From a virus, in the IMG/VR virus record IMGVR_UViG_3300021373_000840, positions 1 to 33,515 of that record: 33,515 nucleotides of DNA; one strand, written 5' to 3'. This document shows, piece after piece, positions 22,670 to 28,333 of this stretch (position 1 is its first letter; each line of letters starts with the position of its first letter). The translations under genes were made by a program, and so were the position numbers. Under the pieces are notes generated by a model. It ran no database searches and was not told the DNA's origin. It worked only from the letters and a program-made list of their open reading frames with translations.

Positions 22670-22735
22670 ATAAACTTTGTTTTGTTTTTATAAATAAACT
22701 TTGTTTTGTTTTTATAAATAAACTTTGTTTTGTTT
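22668..22735 (+). repeat. Tandem repeat, 24-bp unit x 2.8
   Basis: Units at 22668-22691, 22692-22715 and a partial third at 22716-22735 are identical (AAATAAACTTTGTTTTGTTT plus TTAT). They begin inside the stop codon of the baseplate gene and run up to a terminator hairpin. Each unit carries AAACTTTG, close to the TAnnTTTG promoter box, so repeated promoters or protein-binding sites are possible. Confidence 0.9.
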
Positions 22736-22740
22736 GTCGG

Positions 22741-22777
22741 CCCTCGTAATTTCTTTATGATTTGCGGGGGTTTTTTG
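22741..22777 (+). terminator. Rho-independent terminator closing the tail operon
   Basis: CCCTCGTAA (22741-22749) pairs with TTGCGGGGG (22762-22770, two G-U pairs) around a 12-base loop; TTTTTT follows. It separates late and early regions. Confidence 0.82.
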
Positions 22778-22795
22778 TTAAAATATTTTTTTTAT

Positions 22796-22818
22796 TTGAA
22801 AATTTATTTTTACTTTTG
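22796..22818 (+). promoter_or_regulatory. Early promoter: TTG-12-TACTTTTG
   Basis: A TTG at 22796-22798 and TACTTTTG at 22811-22818 are 12 bases apart, just after the late terminator and 22 bases before the ATG at 22841. The same TTG-12-TACTTTTG arrangement occurs at 30472-30494, and a 13-base version at 26016-26039. Confidence 0.6.
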
Positions 22819-22840
22819 TTATTCATTAAAACAGAAAACT

Positions 22841-23038
22841 ATGTTTGAAAACCACTTCAAGGCGGAAATGAAACGCCTTAATTTAAAGCGTTATGATGTT
22901 TGTTTTTTATTAAACTGTACAATGCCAACGCTCAAATCACGTTTACAAAATCCTGAATCTTTTACAATTGCAGAGGTCATGATATTACAAAACGCTGATT
23001 TTAATTTATCACAATTCGAGTTAAAAATTAACGATTAA
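22841..23038 (+). CDS. Small HTH protein, putative early regulator (65 residues)
   Basis: Counting from ATG 22841 the protein is 65 residues. The pattern KRYDVCFLLNCTMPTLKSRL followed by FTIAEVMILQNADFNL looks like a short Xre-type helix-turn-helix: helix 2 starts at DVCFLL, the recognition helix at MPTLKSRL. It is the first gene after the late terminator and an early-type promoter, so it may regulate early transcription. A longer frame upstream (possible TTG at 22730) is rejected because it would cross the terminator and promoter. Family placement is moderate; the target operator is unknown. Confidence 0.65.
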   Translation: MFENHFKAEMKRLNLKRYDVCFLLNCTMPTLKSRLQNPESFTIAEVMILQNADFNLSQFELKIND

Positions 23039-23048
23039 ATTTAATTAT

Positions 23049-23534
23049 ATGAAAACAATAAACATTAAAGGTAAGGAGTATATAACAGTCAATGAACGTT
23101 TAAAATACTTTAGAAGCGAAGCCACATTTGATGGTTGGCAAATCACCGAACAATTAGTTCATATTGATGACAAAGAAGGCGTATTTAAAGTCATTATATC
23201 TGACGACAAAGGCGTTGAAATAGCATCTGCGCATTCGCAGGAATACAGAGATTCAAGTTATATAAATAAAACGTCTTTTGTTGAAAATGGTTTCACTTCT
23301 GCATTAGGGCGCGCCCTTGGCTATTTAGGTATTGGAATTGACACTTCTATTGCATCAGCTAACGAAGTTCAAAACGCCGTAAAGAATCAATCATCTGACA
23401 ATAAAAAATGGCTTACTGAAGCGCAATTGAACGCTACTTTAAAAGCCACTAAATCACAAGCGGAAAAGGTATTATCCGGCTTTAAAATGAAAAAAGAATA
23501 CCGCGAACAAATAAAACAAAAGTTTAATATTTAA
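23049..23534 (+). CDS. Single-strand annealing protein, Rad52/Erf-like
   Basis: The 161-residue protein has an N-terminal beta-rich region (KEYITVNERLKYFRSEATFDGWQI, FKVIISDDKGVEIASAHSQEYRD) and a helical motif FVENGFTSALGRALGYLGIGIDTSIASANEV (split here: about 78-91 and 92-108). The pattern E-x-x-x-T-S-A-[IL]-G-R-A-L-x-x-x-G-I-G is typical of Rad52/Erf-like annealing proteins of phages. It would pair complementary single strands during recombination, working with the SSB-like and RecE-like products encoded next to it. The C-terminal tail is charged and probably flexible. Confidence 0.72.
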   Translation: MKTINIKGKEYITVNERLKYFRSEATFDGWQITEQLVHIDDKEGVFKVIISDDKGVEIASAHSQEYRDSSYINKTSFVENGFTSALGRALGYLGIGIDTSIASANEVQNAVKNQSSDNKKWLTEAQLNATLKATKSQAEKVLSGFKMKKEYREQIKQKFNI

Positions 23535-23544
23535 AAACAGAAAA

Positions 23545-23781
23545 ATGAGTTACGAACACAAAAATGGAAATGGGAGTTTATTTAAAAATGTAAATAAATC
23601 TTCTGATAATCAACCTGATTATTCAGGGACAATTAAATTACAAGATGGTACAAGCCAACAAATTGCAGCTTGGGTTAAGGAAGGTGCAAAAGGTAAGTTC
23701 TTTTCACTTAAATTAAGTGATCCTTATGTAAAGAATGAAACGGCAAAAGTTGCTGAAACAAGCGACGATTTACCATTTTAA
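23545..23781 (+). CDS. SSB-like protein with acidic C-terminal tip DDLPF
   Basis: This 78-residue protein has a small beta-barrel-like body (YSGTIKLQDGTSQQIAAWVKEGAKG then KFFSLKLSDPYV), resembling DUF736-type proteins, and ends in TSDDLPF. A terminal D-D-x-P-F is the protein-interaction tip of bacterial single-stranded DNA-binding proteins, so a ssDNA-binding role in replication and recombination is likely. It lies between the annealing protein and the exonuclease, with a terminator just downstream. Confidence 0.65.
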   Translation: MSYEHKNGNGSLFKNVNKSSDNQPDYSGTIKLQDGTSQQIAAWVKEGAKGKFFSLKLSDPYVKNETAKVAETSDDLPF

Positions 23782-23804
23782 TCGATTAAATGACAAACAA
23801 AACT

Positions 23805-23838
23805 AAAAGCGGTTTCAGATATGAGGCCGTTTTTTTTA
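23805..23838 (+). terminator. Rho-independent terminator after the SSB-like gene
   Basis: AAAAGCGGTTTC (23805-23816) pairs with GAGGCCGTTTTT (23823-23834; G-U pairs included) around AGATAT, and is followed by T. It closes the first early transcript. Confidence 0.8.
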
Positions 23839-23864
23839 TATTATTATTTTGAAAATTAAAAATA

Positions 23865-23884
23865 TATTTTTAGTTTTACTTTGA
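23865..23884 (+). promoter_or_regulatory. Promoter-like region TATTTTTAG ... TACTTTGA
   Basis: Behind the terminator, TATTTTTAG (23865-23873) and TACTTTGA (23877-23884) resemble, without matching exactly, the early boxes at 26032, 28301 and 30487. It lies 15 bases before the small gene at 23900. Confidence 0.35.
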
Positions 23885-23899
23885 ATAAAAATTATAACA

Positions 23900-24040
23900 A
23901 TGAATGAAACATTAAAATACTTGTATCTGCGCATAAAAGCAATGCAAGAAAAAATTAACAAATTGGAAAAGGTAATAAATGAATTAAATAGTCAATTTTT
24001 AGTTGATCAAAACATTGACATAAAACAACTGAAAAAATGA
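23900..24040 (+). CDS. Small coiled-coil protein, 46 residues
   Basis: ATG 23900 to TGA 24038-24040 encodes 46 residues that are almost entirely one amphipathic helix with heptad spacing (LKYLYLRIKAMQEKI then LEKVINELNSQFL). I do not recognise it. Its stop overlaps the ATG of the RecE-like gene (ATGA at 24037), so translation is coupled; a role as an oligomerisation partner or simply a leader peptide for the exonuclease can both be imagined. Confidence 0.55.
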   Translation: MNETLKYLYLRIKAMQEKINKLEKVINELNSQFLVDQNIDIKQLKK

Positions 24041-24792
24041 AAACGCAATTTGATTCTAATGAACAATATCATTCATCACCTGGCATAAGTGCATCAGGCT
24101 TAAAGGCTATATATAAAAAATCAGTATATCATTTTTTAAATAAGAAACCATTTGAATCTTCTGCAATGGCGCTTGGAACTGCGGTTCATTGTGCTATGCT
24201 AGAGGCTGATTTGTACTATAAAGAGTTTCACGTTATGCCAAAGATTGACCGCAGAACAAAACAAGGCAAAGAACAATTTGAGATTGAGCAAAAAAAATCT
24301 AAAGGCAAAAAGATTGTTTCTTTTGATGATCACGAAAAGATCACAAAAATTTTGGAAAACTTTCGCAAACACGAATTAGCACAAAAATATTGTCAAGGTG
24401 AAATTGAATTATCTCACTATGGGAAACACGAAGGTTTGGATGTTAGGGTTAGACCGGATTGTTTGAATCGTGTTGAAGGTTTTATTTCTGATGTTAAAAC
24501 TTGCCAAGACAATTCGCCAACTGCCTTTAAACGTGATGTTTATAAATACGCTTATCATCTTCAGGCTGCATTTTATATGGATATGTGCGGGGTTGATAAA
24601 TTTAAATTTATTGCCGTTGAAACGAATTATCCATTTTCTGTTGAGGTTTACACATTAAGTGATGAAATGATTGAACAAGGGCGTAAAGCGTGGAAACGTG
24701 CATTTGACGATTGGAAAATTTATTGTGATACTGGTATTGTTTCGGGATATATTTGGAATGATTTTGATAAAGATGGAAGTTTAATATTATAG
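24037..24792 (+). CDS. RecE-like 5'-3' exonuclease (PD-(D/E)XK, DUF3799 type)
   Basis: The 251-residue protein carries the phage exonuclease VIII/lambda-type core: YHSSPGISASGLKAI at 11-25, GTAVHCAMLE with H51, GLDVRVRPDCL with D141, ISDVKTC giving D152-x-K154, and the C-terminal motif Y-x-x-Q-A-A-F-Y around 173-180 (YHLQAAFYMDM). These are the classic catalytic positions. The enzyme would chew one strand of duplex ends to give ssDNA for the Rad52/Erf-like protein at 23049. Together they form a two-component recombination system, with the SSB-like protein between them. Confidence 0.87.
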   Translation: MKTQFDSNEQYHSSPGISASGLKAIYKKSVYHFLNKKPFESSAMALGTAVHCAMLEADLYYKEFHVMPKIDRRTKQGKEQFEIEQKKSKGKKIVSFDDHEKITKILENFRKHELAQKYCQGEIELSHYGKHEGLDVRVRPDCLNRVEGFISDVKTCQDNSPTAFKRDVYKYAYHLQAAFYMDMCGVDKFKFIAVETNYPFSVEVYTLSDEMIEQGRKAWKRAFDDWKIYCDTGIVSGYIWNDFDKDGSLIL

Positions 24793-24794
24793 TT

Positions 24795-25172
24795 ATGAAT
24801 TTAGATTATTTAATAAATAAAGTGAATAAACATTTTGAATGTGACATTAGAAAAGAAACAAATAAACGTAATTTTGTTATGTCAAGAGCGGCATATTTTT
24901 GGTTGGCGCGTCATACAACAAAAAATTCTTTAAATAAAATTGGAAGTTCTGTTGGTCGTGATCATACATCAGTTTTATATTGTTTAAGAAATTTTAATGA
25001 TTGGATCAATTTTGATCCTTTTTTTAAAGCCGATTTTGAATCTTTAAAAATTCAAGTACTATCACAATTTGAAACAAAAAAAATGTCACCAAAAACGCTT
25101 TTATATAAATATAATAATATGCTTATTGAAAACGAAATATTAAAAAACGAAATAAAAAAACTTAAAAAATGA
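24795..25172 (+). CDS. Stand-alone DnaA domain IV-like DNA-binding protein
   Basis: The 125-residue product resembles only the C-terminal, origin-binding domain of DnaA: a helix with SRAAYFWLARHTTKNSL (30-46), the turn IGSSVGRDHTSVLYCL (49-64) in which D56-H57-T58-S59-V60 matches the DnaA signature D-H-[TS]-[TS]-V. It lacks the AAA+ domain. After about residue 85 comes a Lys-rich helical tail (YNNMLIENEILKNEIKKLKK) that may form a coiled coil. Such a protein could bind DnaA boxes in phage or host DNA. Its stop overlaps the next ATG (ATGA, 25169). Confidence 0.78.
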   Translation: MNLDYLINKVNKHFECDIRKETNKRNFVMSRAAYFWLARHTTKNSLNKIGSSVGRDHTSVLYCLRNFNDWINFDPFFKADFESLKIQVLSQFETKKMSPKTLLYKYNNMLIENEILKNEIKKLKK

Positions 25173-25387
25173 AAGTATATAAAAAAGTTCCTGATTATTA
25201 TATTGGGAAAAATGAAGATAGAAACATTCAGGCGCGTTATGTTGTTAGCGATTTTGATCTAACATATAACGTTGGAACTGCGGTCACATATTTATTAAGA
25301 AGTCAAAGAAAACATAAAACACCATTAGAGGATTTAAAAAAAGCAATAGCGCATTTAGAATTTGAACTTGAACGTCTTAATGAATAA
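25169..25387 (+). CDS. DUF3310 family protein
   Basis: The 72-residue protein matches DUF3310: Y-x-I-G at 11-14, IQARYVVSDFDLTYNVGTAVTYLLRS split across about 20-46, a K-H-K-T-P-L-E-D-L-K-K-A-I stretch and a final helix HLEFELERL. The F-x-L-x-Y-N-x-G-T-A-x-x-Y-L-x-R core is the family signature. Members are common in phage early regions and are sometimes labelled nucleotide-kinase-like, though the biochemical role is not established. Overlap with its neighbours places it in the replication operon. Confidence 0.82.
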   Translation: MKVYKKVPDYYIGKNEDRNIQARYVVSDFDLTYNVGTAVTYLLRSQRKHKTPLEDLKKAIAHLEFELERLNE

Positions 25388-25389
25388 AT

Positions 25390-25779
25390 ATGGCTAATCC
25401 CTATCAAAAATATTTAAAAGGTGAAGATAAACTGCAACGTGCAATAATTAACTATTTAGAATTTAATTATCCAAATGCAATATTTACTCATCCAATGAAC
25501 GAAGGTAAACGCACACCCTTTGAACAATATAAAATGAAATATCTAGGCACAAAGCCTGGAATCCCTGATTTATTAATATTTTCACCAAACGCTAATTTTA
25601 GCGGTTTAGCGATCGAATTAAAATATAAATATAACAAACCTACGGACAACCAAAAAAAGTGGCTTAAATGGCTTGAAAATTGCAACTGGGCGACATATTG
25701 GTCAAACAATTTAGATGAATGCATTGAAATCATTGATAATTACTTTACTAACTCAACCAAAAAATCTTTAAAAAAATGA
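25390..25779 (+). CDS. VRR-NUC domain nuclease
   Basis: This 129-residue protein is a stand-alone VRR-NUC endonuclease of the PD-(D/E)XK superfamily. Seen in order are E12 in the first helix (KGEDKLQRAIINYLEF), the motif K-P-G-I-P-D60 followed by LLIF, G-L-A-I-E76-L-K78 and Q88 (TDNQKKWLKWL), with the last helix carrying W-x-x-Y-W. Phage members act on branched or flap DNA and aid replication or packaging. It sits between DUF3310 and a small hypothetical gene, with ATGA overlap downstream. Confidence 0.88.
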   Translation: MANPYQKYLKGEDKLQRAIINYLEFNYPNAIFTHPMNEGKRTPFEQYKMKYLGTKPGIPDLLIFSPNANFSGLAIELKYKYNKPTDNQKKWLKWLENCNWATYWSNNLDECIEIIDNYFTNSTKKSLKK

Positions 25780-26021
25780 AATATCACACTGTTTATTTTG
25801 ATGCAGAAAATCAAAAAATACGTTTTACACAAAGCCATCCTGATAATATTGCCGTTAGTTATAATTACATTGGCAAATCTACTAGAGTAGAATTTGACTT
25901 GTTGATTGAACTTCTATGGTATAAATATGAAGATGGTGAAATCGAACTTAACGAATTAAAAAAAATATTTGATGAACTGCGATCATTTTGCGATAATATA
26001 AAATACAATTTGATTTTGTAA
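25776..26021 (+). CDS. Hypothetical protein, 81 residues
   Basis: I do not recognise this protein. The N-terminal half looks like a small beta sheet (KYHTVYFDAENQKIRFTQSH, then IAVSYNYIGKSTRVEF) and the C-terminal half like two acidic helices (DLLIELLWYKYEDGEIEL, ELKKIFDELRSFCDNI). No catalytic motif is evident. It overlaps the VRR-NUC stop by four bases and is the last gene before an early promoter box, so it belongs to the same transcript as the nuclease. Confidence 0.6.
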   Translation: MKYHTVYFDAENQKIRFTQSHPDNIAVSYNYIGKSTRVEFDLLIELLWYKYEDGEIELNELKKIFDELRSFCDNIKYNLIL

Positions 26022-26039
26022 AATATAATTTTACTTTTA
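26016..26039 (+). promoter_or_regulatory. Promoter-like TTG-13-TACTTTTA directly before the initiator gene
   Basis: TTG (26016-26018) and TACTTTTA (26032-26039) resemble the early promoters at 22796 and 30472. The box ends four bases before the ATG at 26044, so a transcript from here would be nearly leaderless; AGGAA between them might alternatively act as a ribosome site for read-through transcripts. Confidence 0.45.
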
Positions 26040-26043
26040 GGAA

Positions 26044-26949
26044 ATGGAAAACAAGAAAAATTATTACGCAGTTATACCTGCGCCAGTTAGATATTCAAAA
26101 AAACTAAAGGCTAACGAAAAATTAATGTATGGCGAAATCACCGCTTTGACTAATGACAAAGGTTTTTGTTTTGCTTCTAATGAATATTTTGCAATGCTTT
26201 ATGGCGTATCAAAAACAAGTGTTTCAAAGTGGATTTCTAATTTAGAAAACAATAAATTTATTCGCATAAAAATGATATATCTTCAAGGCACAAAACAAAT
26301 AAAAGAGCGCCGAATATACATCACACCCCTATTGAAGAAAACTTCAATACCTATTGAAGAAAAGTTCAATACCCCCCTTGAAGAAAAGTTAAAGGATAAT
26401 ATACTAACTAATATTAATAATATATATACTAACTATACTAATAATAATAATAATACCACAAAATCTAAAAAACGCCAATATTCAGAAAAAACAACAAAAG
26501 CGTTTTCATATTTTGCAGAACTATTTCCTTTAAAATATCGCCCTAAAACAGAAATACAAAAAAACAAATGGTTGGATTGTTTAGATAAAATACAAAGGCT
26601 TGATGGTTATGACTTACGCGAAGTTTATAACATAGCAAAACAACTGCGCAATGATGAGTTTTGGCAAAACAATTTTCTTACAATTCTAAAATTTAGAAAT
26701 ACTGATAAAAACGGCATTAAATATATTGATCGTTTCATGATGCAACATAAGGCCAAACAAAAACCTATTGGATTTAAAAAAATAAAAAACCTTCAAGAAT
26801 TTTTTATATATAAAAATCCGGCTAATAACCAAAATGAAATTGGCGCTAAAACTAAAAATGGTAATATTCACGAATTTCAAATAAAAGGACTTATGATGAC
26901 AAATGAGTTTCAAGAATTAAAACAATATCTATTAAATGAAAACAATTAA
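26044..26949 (+). CDS. Replication initiator / HTH protein with internal candidate origin
   Basis: The 301-residue product begins with a winged-helix HTH domain of the replication-initiator type: YYAVIPAPVRYSKKLKANEKLMYGEI split over 7-32, FCFASNEYFAMLYGVSKTSVSKWISNLEN (about 41-69), and the wing FIRIKMIYL to RRIYITP. A low-complexity bridge (about 100-145, Asn/Thr/Lys-rich) follows, coded by the iteron and AT-rich DNA described separately, then a helical C-terminal domain (AFSYFAELFPLKYRP, WLDCLDKIQRL, DEFWQNNFLTILKFR) like DnaD/replisome-organiser tails. This layout, with an origin inside the gene, matches lambda O-type initiators. It overlaps the next gene by 14 bases. Confidence 0.75.
   Translation: MENKKNYYAVIPAPVRYSKKLKANEKLMYGEITALTNDKGFCFASNEYFAMLYGVSKTSVSKWISNLENNKFIRIKMIYLQGTKQIKERRIYITPLLKKTSIPIEEKFNTPLEEKLKDNILTNINNIYTNYTNNNNNTTKSKKRQYSEKTTKAFSYFAELFPLKYRPKTEIQKNKWLDCLDKIQRLDGYDLREVYNIAKQLRNDEFWQNNFLTILKFRNTDKNGIKYIDRFMMQHKAKQKPIGFKKIKNLQEFFIYKNPANNQNEIGAKTKNGNIHEFQIKGLMMTNEFQELKQYLLNENN
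26332..26465 (+). other. Candidate replication origin: iterons plus AT-rich region
   Basis: Three related repeats TTGAAGAAAASTTCAATACC occur at 26332-26351, 26354-26373 and, degenerate, 26378-26395. The first holds a perfect inverted repeat (TTGAAG/CTTCAA). They are followed by an almost pure A/T stretch (26396-26465) rich in ATATATAC, ACTAT and AATAAT that would melt easily. The whole sits in the linker-coding part of the initiator gene, as in lambda ori within O. The origin function is inferred from layout. Confidence 0.6.
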
Positions 26950-27772
26950 TTCATTAAGCGGCGGCAAAACGTCGTCATATATTGCGGCAAATTATCCTGC
27001 CGATTATAATGTTTTTGCATTAGTAACAACAAGCGATAAAAATTGTTTGTTTCCTGATAAAAAATTGCGTCAAATTGTTAGCGATAAAATTGGACGTGAA
27101 TTTATTGGAACGTTGGAAGAAGATGCAATAATTTATACAATGTTAGATTTAGAACAATTTATTGGTTCAAAAATTGATTGGGTTGTAGGCAAAACTTTTG
27201 AAAATATTATAAAAAATAAACAAAGATTACCAAACGTTGTTCAAAGATTTTGCACAACAGAAATGAAATTGCGCCCAATTGTTGAATGGTGGTATAAAAA
27301 TATTAATGAAATTATTGAAATGAGAATTGGATTTCGCGCTAATGAACAAAGGCGCGCAAAAAATATGATTGAAAAATTAAATGAAAACGGAAATTCAGAA
27401 TTTAAAACAATAGTTGGTAAATCTAAAAACGGAAAACAAAATCGTTGGAAAACAATCGAATGGCAAAAACCAGTTTTTCCTTTAATAAAAGACAATATTA
27501 GAAAAGATACAATTGAAAAATTCTGGAAAAATAAAAACGTTCGTTTTGCATATATGAATAATTGTGTTGGTTGTTTTCATCGTTCAGCGGCTTTATTAAG
27601 GCATTTAAGCGAAAAACACCCTAATAAATTTGATTGGTTTATAAGTCAAGAAAATGAAAAAAGAAAATTTAAAAATGGTTTAAAATATATTGATATAAAA
27701 AACAGTTTTAAACAAATTAAACTTTTTGATGATGATTTTAACGAATGCGATTCAGGACATTGTGGATTATAA
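26936..27772 (+). CDS. PAPS reductase / DndC-like PP-loop protein
   Basis: The 278-residue protein is an N-type ATP pyrophosphatase of the PAPS reductase family. The PP-loop is S-L-S-G-G-K-T-S (6-13), followed by F-A-L-V-T-T-S-D at 27-34, C106-T-T-E-M-K at 106-111, the R-x-x-E-Q-R-R region around 134-140, and two cysteine pairs, C210-V-G-C213-F-H-R and C271-D-S-G-H-C276. Such pairs bind zinc or an iron-sulphur cluster in relatives. Phage members are common but mostly uncharacterised; roles in sulphur-containing DNA or RNA modification have been proposed for the related DndC. It overlaps the initiator gene upstream and a nuclease gene downstream. Confidence 0.8.
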   Translation: MKTINSLSGGKTSSYIAANYPADYNVFALVTTSDKNCLFPDKKLRQIVSDKIGREFIGTLEEDAIIYTMLDLEQFIGSKIDWVVGKTFENIIKNKQRLPNVVQRFCTTEMKLRPIVEWWYKNINEIIEMRIGFRANEQRRAKNMIEKLNENGNSEFKTIVGKSKNGKQNRWKTIEWQKPVFPLIKDNIRKDTIEKFWKNKNVRFAYMNNCVGCFHRSAALLRHLSEKHPNKFDWFISQENEKRKFKNGLKYIDIKNSFKQIKLFDDDFNECDSGHCGL

Positions 27773-28295
27773 AAAATATAAAATATCTAATAAGTTAAAA
27801 ACAGATGTTTGGCAATATTTAAACGAAACTAATATTGGTAATCGATATGAAGCTAACGGCAACAAAGAAGAACAATTTGTGGGACTTGTTGGCGAGATAA
27901 TTATCAAACATTTGTTTAACATTAAACACGAGTTTAACAAAGGATTTGATGGCGGTTATGATTTCACATACAAGGGTTTAAAAATAGATGTTAAAACAAT
28001 GGGCCGAAACGTTGACGTTAAAGATTATTTTGTAAATAATTTTATTGCATTTCAAAAATCTTACGATTGTGATATTTATATTTTCTGCTCATTAAACAAA
28101 CAAAAAAATGAATTATCTGTTTGTGGTTATTTAGGCAAAAAAGAATTATTAAAATTAGCTACATTGTATAAAAAAGGCGATACTAGAACAAGAACTAACG
28201 GCACAACCTTTAAAATGAAAACAGATACTTACGAGATTAAAAACAATAAATTAAAGAATATTGAAAAATTATTTTATTATTTACCTAAATATTAA
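27726..28295 (+). CDS. PD-(D/E)XK nuclease-like protein overlapping the PP-loop gene
   Basis: This 189-residue protein has the pattern of a restriction-type PD-(D/E)XK fold: E57 in FVGLVGEIIIKHL, D79 in FDGGYDFTYKG and D88-V-K90 in KIDVKTMG, followed by R94, as in many HNH-independent endonucleases. A C-terminal helical part contains LATLYKKGDTRTRTNG. The first ATG at 27726 gives a 47-base overlap with the PP-loop gene; ATGs at 27729 or 27732 or a GTG at 27762 would shorten it. Such overlap indicates co-expression with the PP-loop protein. Role in host-DNA breakdown or in cutting unmodified DNA is inference. Confidence 0.72.
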   Translation: MMMILTNAIQDIVDYKKYKISNKLKTDVWQYLNETNIGNRYEANGNKEEQFVGLVGEIIIKHLFNIKHEFNKGFDGGYDFTYKGLKIDVKTMGRNVDVKDYFVNNFIAFQKSYDCDIYIFCSLNKQKNELSVCGYLGKKELLKLATLYKKGDTRTRTNGTTFKMKTDTYEIKNNKLKNIEKLFYYLPKY

Positions 28296-28300
28296 AAAAA

Positions 28301-28309
28301 TATTTTTAG
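28301..28309 (+). promoter_or_regulatory. Promoter-like TATTTTTAG before the primase-helicase gene
   Basis: TATTTTTAG lies 24 bases before the ATG at 28334, within a 38-base gap; the same string appears at 23865. It deviates at the last position from TAnnTTTG. Confidence 0.35.
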
Positions 28310-28333
28310 TTTAGCATAAGAAAACAAAACATA

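Noticed and set aside
22668-22735. CRISPR array
   Set aside because: The 24-bp repeats are directly adjacent, with no spacers, and no cas-like gene is present.
22730-22840. Upstream extension of the small HTH gene with a TTG start at 22730
   Set aside because: It would run through the terminator hairpin (22741-22777) and the TACTTTTG promoter box; ATG 22841 gives a compact HTH protein.
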